From Collinsella sp. (GTDB lineage Bacteria; Actinomycetota; Coriobacteriia; Coriobacteriales; Coriobacteriaceae): a stretch of 64,000 nucleotides of DNA. The notes below the pieces were generated by a model that saw only the letters and a list, made by a program, of their open reading frames with translations, had not been told where the DNA came from and made no database searches. The stretch lies in NCBI GenBank assembly GCA_019413925.1, contig DXMY01000041.1, positions 62,001-126,000 of the forward strand, written 5' to 3'. Of the stretch, positions 58,155-64,000 are shown in pieces. The position numbers and the translations under genes were made by a program. The first letter of the stretch is position 1. The number at the start of each line of letters is the position of its first letter.

Positions 58155-58841
58155 TTACGCCTCAAGCGCAGCCTTGAACCAACTTGTAATACTCGTGGGG
58201 TGCGTGATGGCGGTGCCGACGACAACGGCCCATGCGCCAGCATCGATCGCGGCGCGGGCCTCCTCGGGCGTGTGCACGCGGCCCTCGCAGATGATGGGAA
58301 GACCGGGGAATTCCTCGGTCGCCTGACGCAGAAGCGGCAGATCGGGGCCATCGGCCATGGTGCAGTCGATAGCGGCAACACCATGAGAAAGCGTGGTGGA
58401 CACCAGGTCGAAGCCCGTGTCGACAGCACGACGAATATCCTCGATGGTGGCACAGTCGGCCATCAGGAGCACGCCCTCCTCGTGCAGCGGACGGAAGGTG
58501 TCCTCGACGGTCTTGCCATCGGGACGCGGGCGATCGGTGGCGTCAATCGCCACGATATCGGCACCGGCGGCAACGCAGGCGCGAGCGTGGCGCAGCGTCG
58601 GCGTGATGTAGACGCCCTCGTGCCCATCCTTCCACAAGCCGATGACGGGGACCTCGCAGCGGCCCTTAATGGCGGCGATGTCGGCAAGGCCCTGGCAGCG
58701 AATGGCGGCGGCGCCGCCGAGCTCGCAAGCACGAGACATTTGAGCCATGGTCTCGGGCGTGCGAAGCGGCTCGCCCATATACGCCTGAACGCTCACGACG
58801 AGCTTGCCCTTCAGGGATTGAATCAAAGGATCGACGGTCAT
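58155..58841 (-). CDS. nanE: N-acetylmannosamine-6-phosphate 2-epimerase
   Basis: A 228-residue TIM barrel. ATG 58841 (MTVDPLIQSLKGKLVVSVQ) follows AAAGGTTGAG. Family segments: SVQAYMGEPLRTP, GAAAIRCQG, PVIGLWKDGHEGVYITPT, ADIVAIDATDRPRP, MADCATIEDI, and ICEGRVHTPEEA. It converts ManNAc-6-phosphate to GlcNAc-6-phosphate in sialic-acid breakdown. Genes for a ROK kinase and a nanA-type lyase lie directly upstream in the same direction, so the three steps are grouped; nagA/nagB are not in the window. Confidence 0.93.
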   Translation of the reverse strand: MTVDPLIQSLKGKLVVSVQAYMGEPLRTPETMAQMSRACELGGAAAIRCQGLADIAAIKGRCEVPVIGLWKDGHEGVYITPTLRHARACVAAGADIVAIDATDRPRPDGKTVEDTFRPLHEEGVLLMADCATIEDIRRAVDTGFDLVSTTLSHGVAAIDCTMADGPDLPLLRQATEEFPGLPIICEGRVHTPEEARAAIDAGAWAVVVGTAITHPTSITSWFKAALEA

Positions 58842-58866
58842 GTTCGACTCAACCTTTCTCAAAACA

Positions 58867-58964
58867 GCCTTCTGAGACACCGCACCTTGACGTTCAAACC
58901 GTCGCTCGCGTACCGAAGTACGCTTCGCTCTTCTTTCACGTCAATCTGCGGCACCTCAGAAGGC
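58867..58964. repeat. Long inverted repeat between nanK-like and nanE genes
   Basis: Imperfect arms of about 29 bases (from 58867 and to 58964; GCCTTCTGAG, CCGCA and TTGACGT blocks pair) with an inner perfect GCGTAC-CGAA-GTACGC hairpin. Three differences are G-U pairs in a minus-strand RNA, the direction of both genes. It starts 17 bases after the kinase stop. A TTTT follows on the minus strand. Confidence 0.8.
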
Positions 58965-58981
58965 GCACTTGGTAGTTATGC

Positions 58982-59947
58982 TTACTTCAACGATGCAAGA
59001 AGGTGTTCGGCGGCACCGATGAGCGGAGCATCGCCCTCCAGAGAACCGATGAGGATCGGCGTGTCCTGAAGCGGATCGAGCGCCTGGCTGGCATAGCCCT
59101 CGTGCACCGAATCCTTCCACGTCTGTGAACGCCAATCGGGACCTTGGTGAATCACGCCGCCCGAAAGCACGATGACCTCAGGATCCAAGATGTTGGCAAG
59201 CGAGCCCAAGCTGGCGCCCAGCGCAAAGCCGGCGTCATGGATGACCTCGGTCGCCTTTGCGTCGCCTGCACGGCACAGGTCGTTCACATCGCGACCGACC
59301 GAAGGACGGCTGGGGTCGACGCGACCAAAGCGCTCATCGTACATACGACCAATGGAAGTGCCCGAAGCAACCGACTCAAGATGACCAGAACGTCCGCAGG
59401 CGCAGGGAATGCCGGCGGCAGCCGAGCACTCGATGTGGCCCATATGACCGGCAGCACCATGGAAGCCCTGCATCACGCGGCCGTTCTCGACATATGCGCC
59501 GCCGATGCCCGTGCCGATGCCCAGGCACAAGACGGAGAACTTGCCCTTGCCGACGCCCCAGTGGGCCTCGCCCAGAGCATGAGCCTGCACGTCGCCCACA
59601 ACGGCAACGGGGAGACCAAGGTCCTCGCGTAGACGCGGCCCCAACTGAACGCCGGACCAGCCGGGCATAATCTCGTTGGCATACGCGATGGCGCCCGTCT
59701 TGGGGTCGACGACACCGGCAGCGCCGATGCCAACTCCGAGGACCTCGACATCGGGATTTGCTTCAAGAGCTGCCTTGATAGACGCCTCGATGCGCTGGAA
59801 GACCGCTTCGCCACCCTCCTGGGCCTCGGTGGGAACCTCAGCCTCAAAAACGGGATGGGGCACACCGCCGTCAGCCGGGTACTCCATGATGGCAGTCGCG
59901 ATCTTAGTTCCGCCGATATCGACAGAGCAGACGTACTTGTTCTCCAT
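58982..59947 (-). CDS. nanK: ROK-family sugar kinase, probable N-acetylmannosamine kinase
   Basis: A 321-residue kinase starting at ATG 59947 behind GAAGGAG. ATP phosphate-1 motif is VDIGGTKIATA; the second is GIGTGIGGAYV. The ROK zinc motif normally CxCGxxGCxE reads CACGRSGHLES, so the third Cys is His. EPHWGVGKGKF-like HWGVGKGKF and GHMGHIECS hold the substrate His. Lying between nanA-type and nanE genes, it most likely phosphorylates ManNAc; glucokinase activity cannot be excluded on sequence alone. Confidence 0.85.
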   Translation of the reverse strand: MENKYVCSVDIGGTKIATAIMEYPADGGVPHPVFEAEVPTEAQEGGEAVFQRIEASIKAALEANPDVEVLGVGIGAAGVVDPKTGAIAYANEIMPGWSGVQLGPRLREDLGLPVAVVGDVQAHALGEAHWGVGKGKFSVLCLGIGTGIGGAYVENGRVMQGFHGAAGHMGHIECSAAAGIPCACGRSGHLESVASGTSIGRMYDERFGRVDPSRPSVGRDVNDLCRAGDAKATEVIHDAGFALGASLGSLANILDPEVIVLSGGVIHQGPDWRSQTWKDSVHEGYASQALDPLQDTPILIGSLEGDAPLIGAAEHLLASLK

Positions 59948-60013
59948 GTCGTTCTCCTTCGGAGACAAAAACAACTACAGGAAATGCGCCGTCAGGCTAG
60001 CCGTCACAGCGCG

Positions 60014-60123
60014 GTAAAGGTTTTCCAGGTGCCCGAGATCGCCGAGAAACCGTGCGGCCATTGACCTAATGGGTCATGGCCGCACGGTTGAACGGCGAGG
60101 TCGGGTGCCTGGGGAAGCTTTAC
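60014..60123. repeat. Giant inverted repeat overlapping the nanA stop codon
   Basis: The arms are about 52 bases (60014-60066 and 60072-60123) with a short centre; paired blocks include AACCGTGCGGCCAT, TCGCCG, CCCGA, CCAGG and GTAAAG. Four differences (two TT/CC and two TG/CA positions) are G-U pairs in a plus-strand RNA, opposite to the neighbouring genes. The right end includes the nanA stop. No T-run on either side. Confidence 0.9.
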
Positions 60124-61040
60124 AGGAGACCGTTGTCCTGGAGGACCTTCTTAATCGCCTCGACGTTTTCACCGGTCATGGCCTTCACCGGGCGCGGCAT
60201 GGTCGGGCTGTCGAAGATGCCCATGAGGTTCATAGCGGTCTTGAAGGCGCCGACGCCACCGGCATAGCCCTGGACGCCCGAGGTGACATCCCAGATGTGC
60301 GAAATCTCATTGAGGCGATCCTGCTCGGCCTTGACGGTAGCCCAGTCACCAGCCTGAGCGGCCTTCCACTGACGAACGTAGCCCTCGGGCTCAACGTTGG
60401 CGAGGCCCGGGACGGAACCGTCGGCGCCACCGAGATAGGCACCGTCGACGACGACCTCATGGCCGGTAAGGATGCTCATCGGATGGCCGTTCTTCTCGTT
60501 CTCCTGAATGAGGTAGCGGAACGAGATGTCATCGCCCGAGGAATCCTTGACGCCAGCCAGGACGCCCTCGGCGCCGAGCTTAGCAAGGAGCTTCCAGGGG
60601 AGCTTGGTGTGAACGCACACGGGAATGTCATAGGCGAAGATGGGCAGGTCGAGCTCCTCGTGCAGGATGCGGAAATGCTCCTCAACCTCGGTCATGCCCT
60701 GCAGGGCATAGAACGGGCAGGTGGCGACGAGCGCATCGGCGCCCAGCTCCTGAGCGACCTTGCCGTGCTCGATCATGCGCTCGGTCTCGGTATCGATGAT
60801 GCCGACCAAGACGGGCACGCGGTGGTCGACGATGCGGACGGCCTCGGCGATGATCTGGCGACGACGCTCGTCGGTGGAGAAAACGACCTCACCCGAAGAG
60901 CCCAAGAAGAACAGGCCATCGACGCCGGCGTCGATCATGCGGTTGATGCTGCGCTCAAAGGAGGCAACGTCGAGCTGGTGGTCTTCGGTATCGGGAACAA
61001 CGACGGGAGGGATAACGCCGGTGAATTTCTGAGTTGCCAC
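60120..61040 (-). CDS. nanA: N-acetylneuraminate lyase-like (DapA/NanA family)
   Basis: A 306-residue class I aldolase barrel. GTG 61040 is chosen because AAGGAG lies 6 bases upstream; the longer frame enters the neighbouring gene. GLFFLGSSGEVVFSTDERR corresponds to the GxxGE substrate loop; the catalytic Tyr is in IFAYDIPVCVHT and the Schiff-base Lys in GVLAGVKDSSGD. By sequence alone it could be a dihydrodipicolinate synthase-like or KDG-type aldolase; with nanE and a ROK kinase alongside, sialic acid cleavage to ManNAc and pyruvate is most likely. Confidence 0.85.
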   Translation of the reverse strand: MATQKFTGVIPPVVVPDTEDHQLDVASFERSINRMIDAGVDGLFFLGSSGEVVFSTDERRRQIIAEAVRIVDHRVPVLVGIIDTETERMIEHGKVAQELGADALVATCPFYALQGMTEVEEHFRILHEELDLPIFAYDIPVCVHTKLPWKLLAKLGAEGVLAGVKDSSGDDISFRYLIQENEKNGHPMSILTGHEVVVDGAYLGGADGSVPGLANVEPEGYVRQWKAAQAGDWATVKAEQDRLNEISHIWDVTSGVQGYAGGVGAFKTAMNLMGIFDSPTMPRPVKAMTGENVEAIKKVLQDNGLL

Positions 61041-61108
61041 AAGAATCTCCTTAGTTGTCTGGCGGGCGGCCCTATGCCACCCACTCTTGTTGGCAGTGTC
61101 CAGGCCGT

Positions 61109-61959
61109 CTAGGCCAAAGAACACGGATAGAACGTTTGGTTAAAGAAGTCGACGACTTCGTTTTCGAACGCATTGATGCGCTCGTGAGCGTATTGGTATA
61201 GATGATATGCCTCCGGTCACACTCAAGACCGTTGAATACGGCAAACTGGCCCTTGGGATCGCTCACGGTATCCATGAGCGATGTGCCCATGAGCACCGAG
61301 CCACGAACCCGAGACGACAGTGTCTCGAGACCGCTGGGAAGCGGATTGGCAACCGCCGTGCAGGCAAAGCCCTGCTCGTCTAGAGCAGAAACCGCCAGCG
61401 CGACTCCGCCGCCAAGACCCTCGCCCCATGCAAAGATGCGGTCGGGGTCCATGCCATCAAGATTGCGCGCAACTTTCGCCATCGCGCAACCCCAACGGAC
61501 GCGCTCAACAAAGGCGGGCGAGGTAATCCCCTGCTGCAGATCGCTGGATCCAATCACTTCATCGTCCAGCGCAAGCACGGCATATCCCATGGCGGCAAAC
61601 CTCGTCATGTGATGCCATCCCCGCACGGGTCGGTCGATGTCATGGAACATCAGGCACAGCGGAACAAGCTCGGATTTTCGGGCGCAACCAGAGGGCTCAA
61701 TCAAACGGCCATGCACGACGTGCCCGCCGAGCTCAAAGGAAACCTCGGAGTAGCGCGCGCACGGATTGGCGAAATCAATCGCCGTAACGGTCAGCCCGCA
61801 AACCTCAAGGTCCGAAGCGGCTGTCTCCAACTCGGAAACATCCGCAGAAGCATCGCCGCACCAATCCCGGAAATCAGAGAGCCTTGACGAAACCGTCCCA
61901 GGAATCCCCGCAAGCTCGGGGATTATCAGCTCATTGACATTGCTCTCGCACTTAGACAT
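61109..61959 (-). pseudogene. AXE1-family acetyl esterase, apparent one-base frameshift near the 3' end
   Basis: ATG 61959 follows GGGAGGGGAGG. The open frame continues to a stop at 61072, but its last 40 residues (after FNGLECDRRHIIY) are low-complexity and unlike the family. From about 61190 the -1 frame reads QYAHERINAFENEVVDFFNQ and stops at 61109, an excellent AXE1 C-terminus holding the catalytic His (paralogue: GFGHEEIQDF). The nucleophile region GEGLGGGVALAVSAL has Glu-Gly-Leu-Gly instead of the expected GxSxG, so the serine is also missing. Possibly decayed, or a sequencing error plus a catalytically changed paralogue. Confidence 0.75.
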
Positions 61960-62929
61960 GAGCCTCCCCTCCCTTGCAGAAAAACGGAATGATCAGATCG
62001 TCAAAATCCTGAATCTCCTCGTGGCCAAAGCCTTCAAAGAACTCATGACGCTTTTCACAGGTCAGGTTATTGTAGACTGCAAACTGCGTCGCCGGAGGAC
62101 AGACGATATCGGCTGTGCCCGTGCCAAACAGCACGGGGCATTTGACCATGGGGGCAAAGTTCTTGGAATCGAAGTACGCCAGCTTGGCATAGGCCTCGTC
62201 AATACGAGTCGAGTCCTCGTCAAACCAGCGAGACCAATAGCGCAGGCCCTCGTAGGCAATGTCGTCGGCATCCAAATCCCAGACCAGGCGGAAATCCGAC
62301 AGGAAGGGATAGAGGATGGCGGCGCGATTGATAAGCTCGCTGTTAAGTGCACAGGTCGCAATGCCCAAACCGCCGCCCTGCGATGCGCCGTTCACAAACA
62401 CACGGGCAAGATCGATGCCCTCGAGCTCACGAACAATACGGCAAAGAATGCGGATATCTTGGTGCAAGCGGACATAGTAGAGGTTGGCCGGGTCGCCGTC
62501 GATACCGGCGACGATATGGCCCGCGACCGTCGTGCCCTCAAATCCACCAATGTCCTCGGACGGGCCTCCTTGGCCAGGACAATCGAGAGCAATGAGCGCC
62601 ATGCCCATGCCCGCAAACGACGCCTGCTCAAACCAGCTGCGGCTTGCACCCGGATACCCATGGAACTGAAGTACCAATGGCACGGGCTCGTCCGAGACAG
62701 GTTTAAGGTACTTGGCGTGCAGGCGAGCGCCGCACATGCCGGTATACCAGAGATCGAAAAGCTGGCAGGTCACGGCATCGGTGACCGATGCCGCCTCGAT
62801 CGCATAGTCAAGCCCGACGGCGTCAGCCTCGGCCATGCGATCCTTCCAAAAGAGATCGAAATCTGATGGACGGGGCATAGCGCCTCGATATTCACCAAAT
62901 TGATGTTGTAGCTCCTGAGCACTTGGCAT
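61952..62929 (-). CDS. AXE1-family acetyl esterase, possible sialate O-acetylesterase
   Basis: A 325-residue alpha/beta hydrolase of the acetyl-xylan-esterase/cephalosporin-C-deacetylase family. ATG 62929 (MPSAQELQHQFGEYRG) is chosen; ribosome site is modest (AAAGGTTGGG). The oxyanion and RGQ-like area is ALDCPGQGGPSED, nucleophile Ser in FVNGASQGGGLGIAT, Asp in VLFGTGTADIVCPP, and His in FEGFGHEEIQDF. It overlaps the next esterase gene by 8 bases. Its place between a nan cluster and an Opp-type transporter suggests removal of O-acetyl groups from sialic acids; xylan or other acetyl-sugars remain possible. Confidence 0.85.
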   Translation of the reverse strand: MPSAQELQHQFGEYRGAMPRPSDFDLFWKDRMAEADAVGLDYAIEAASVTDAVTCQLFDLWYTGMCGARLHAKYLKPVSDEPVPLVLQFHGYPGASRSWFEQASFAGMGMALIALDCPGQGGPSEDIGGFEGTTVAGHIVAGIDGDPANLYYVRLHQDIRILCRIVRELEGIDLARVFVNGASQGGGLGIATCALNSELINRAAILYPFLSDFRLVWDLDADDIAYEGLRYWSRWFDEDSTRIDEAYAKLAYFDSKNFAPMVKCPVLFGTGTADIVCPPATQFAVYNNLTCEKRHEFFEGFGHEEIQDFDDLIIPFFCKGGEAHV

Positions 62930-63009
62930 GGCTCGTGAACCCAACCTTTCGAAATCGCAACGGAGGTGCGCCCGGCAAGGGAACCGGGCGCACGGGAGGG
63001 AAAGCGAAG

Positions 63010-63837
63010 TTACTCGCCGAGCTTGGGATGCAGCAGCGACGGTGCAGCGCCGAGCAGCATCTTGGTGTAGGGGTCTCGAGGATGCTGGAAAACCTGCTTG
63101 GCCTCGCCCTGCTCGACGATCTTGCCGCCATTCATGACGATGATGTCGTCAGAGATATAGCGGACCGTCTGGATGTCATGGCTGATGAACACCATGGCCA
63201 GGCCGAGCTCCTTCTTAAGGTCGGTCAGCAGGTTCAGAATCTGCGCGCGGACCGAAACGTCCAGAGCCGAGGTGGGCTCGTCGGCGATGATGGCATCGGG
63301 GTTCAGCGACAGGGCACGGGCAATTGCGACGCGCTGGCGCTGGCCGCCCGAAAGCTGGCCGGGGAGAACCTCGGCGGCGGAGCTGGGTAGACCGGTGAGC
63401 TCCAAGAGCTCCTTGACGCGCTTCTCCTGCTCGGCCTCGGTACCCAGGTTGTGGACGCGCATGGGGTCGAGCAGTTGCTCGCGAACGACCATGCGGGGGT
63501 TGAGCGCCGTGGCCGGGTTCTGGAACACGACCGAGATGACGCGACCCATGTGGCGACGGTCCTCGGCGGTACGTTTGGTAACGTCCTTGCCCTTAAAGTA
63601 GACCTTGCCGCTCGTGGGGGCCTGCAGGCCGCACATGACGTTGGCGGTGGTGGACTTTCCGCAACCGGACTCACCGACGATGCCGATGGTCTGTCCGGGC
63701 ATGAGCTTAATCGTTACACCCTGGACGGCGTGAACCAGGTTGGGGTGCAGAATCGAGCCGGTACGGGTCCTAAAGGTGACGTGGACGTCATCAAGGAAGA
63801 TGATCGGCTCGACGCCGTTGACTGCGGTCTCGCTCAT
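63010..63837 (-). CDS. Oligopeptide/dipeptide-type ABC ATPase (second system)
   Basis: A 275-residue ATPase of the OppF/DppF group. ATG 63837 follows GGAGGTGATG and abuts the stop of the preceding ATPase gene. Walker A GESGCGKST, Q-loop VFQNPATALNP, signature LSGGQRQR, Walker B AIIADEPTSALD, and switch His in FISHDIQTV. The usual C-terminal Cys-rich extension is missing (protein ends PSLLHPKLGE), unlike the first oppF. Lying next to nan genes, this system may import sialic acid or sialylated material (SatABCD-like) rather than peptides; that is inference. Confidence 0.9.
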   Translation of the reverse strand: MSETAVNGVEPIIFLDDVHVTFRTRTGSILHPNLVHAVQGVTIKLMPGQTIGIVGESGCGKSTTANVMCGLQAPTSGKVYFKGKDVTKRTAEDRRHMGRVISVVFQNPATALNPRMVVREQLLDPMRVHNLGTEAEQEKRVKELLELTGLPSSAAEVLPGQLSGGQRQRVAIARALSLNPDAIIADEPTSALDVSVRAQILNLLTDLKKELGLAMVFISHDIQTVRYISDDIIVMNGGKIVEQGEAKQVFQHPRDPYTKMLLGAAPSLLHPKLGE

Positions 63838-64000
63838 CTACATCACCTCCGAGTGAGGGGTCAAACCATTTGCCTTGAGCACCTCGTCGGGGAGCTCGGA
63901 ATAGAAGTGCTCGGTGCCGGGCACGCGCTTGAAGACCGGACGGGTGTCCAGGCCAATGCGCGGATGACTCGAGCGGGGTGCGAAGCGATCGCCCTTGGGG
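63838..64000 (-). CDS. Partial Opp/Dpp-type ABC ATPase (C-terminus only)
   Basis: 54 codons are visible to the TAG at 63838, running off the right edge. GDRFAPRSSHPRIGLDTRPVF matches the end of OppD/DppD-type ATPases, where GDRFAPRN is common before the last helices. It directly precedes the ATPase at 63010-63837 with no gap, so the two form the ATPase pair of a second ABC transporter whose permeases and binding protein must lie beyond the window. Confidence 0.75.
   Translation of the reverse strand, partial: PKGDRFAPRSSHPRIGLDTRPVFKRVPGTEHFYSELPDEVLKANGLTPHSEVM

Noticed and set aside
1..64000. CRISPR array, prophage or insertion sequence
   Set aside because: No regularly spaced direct repeats, no transposase, integrase or structural phage genes were seen.

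Overview
The window looks like a chromosomal segment of an anaerobic, moderately high-GC Gram-positive gut bacterium of the Coriobacteriia, most likely Collinsella or a close relative. The evidence is oxygen-independent ribonucleotide reductase (NrdD/NrdG), a flavodoxin, WhiA next to a RapZ whose P-loop reads GMSGSGRT (Arg in place of the usual Lys), Opp-type peptide uptake, an Amadori-product (fructoselysine-like) cluster and a sialic-acid cluster. The genus is an inference; no rRNA is present.

Layout. 1-7.4 kb: a minus-strand catabolic cluster with two PfkB sugar kinases, an FrlB-like deglycase, an FrlC-like epimerase, an amidohydrolase, a YfcC-type carrier and a GntR/UTRA regulator. 7.5-11.1 kb: two HAD phosphatases and pgi. 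11.2-13.3 kb: a Y-family polymerase and YolD protein behind two LexA-like boxes. 13.3-15.1 kb: a membrane-anchored HMA protein behind a CsoR-like site, then DUF3793 and flavodoxin behind a DtxR-like site. 15.1-18.3 kb: a polar amino-acid ABC transporter whose permease carries an extra extracytoplasmic domain. 18.4-25.8 kb: nfo, a ferredoxin-like aldo/keto reductase, a ketopantoate-reductase-like gene, a secreted protein, and metY divergent from a LysR gene with a Cys-containing leader ORF. 25.9-34.1 kb: rnhA, a Gfo/Idh oxidoreductase, acylphosphatase, Fur, a HAD phosphatase, UreE-like and SlyD-like proteins, two peptidases, and folE-HD-folB. 34.1-37.4 kb: nrdD-nrdG with an NrdR box. 38-40.7 kb: five tRNA genes and a GH13 alpha-glucosidase. 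40.8-44.1 kb: a STAS/anti-sigma-kinase fusion, a SpoIIE-type phosphatase and a class II tRNA. 44.7-50.6 kb: oppABCDF. 50.9-56.0 kb: gap-pgk-tpiA-gpmI-secG. 56.2-58.1 kb: rapZ-whiA. 58.2-64.0 kb: nanE, a ROK kinase, nanA, two acetyl-esterase-family genes (one apparently frameshifted) and a second Opp-type ATPase pair.

How the genes fit together: glycolysis receives sugars from the alpha-glucosidase, the Amadori cluster and the sialic-acid cluster. Peptides enter through Opp and are cut by intracellular peptidases. Metal and stress sensors (Fur, and CsoR-, DtxR-, LexA- and NrdR-type sites) control small local units.

The least explained structure is a set of eleven long, sequence-unrelated intergenic inverted repeats (arms about 15-50 bp). 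Most lie just after stop codons and most lack a U-tract, so they do not look like ordinary intrinsic terminators. The second oddity is a leucine-type class II tRNA with a GCG (arginine) anticodon. A recurring A/T palindrome next to the -35 box of all three tRNA promoters is the third.
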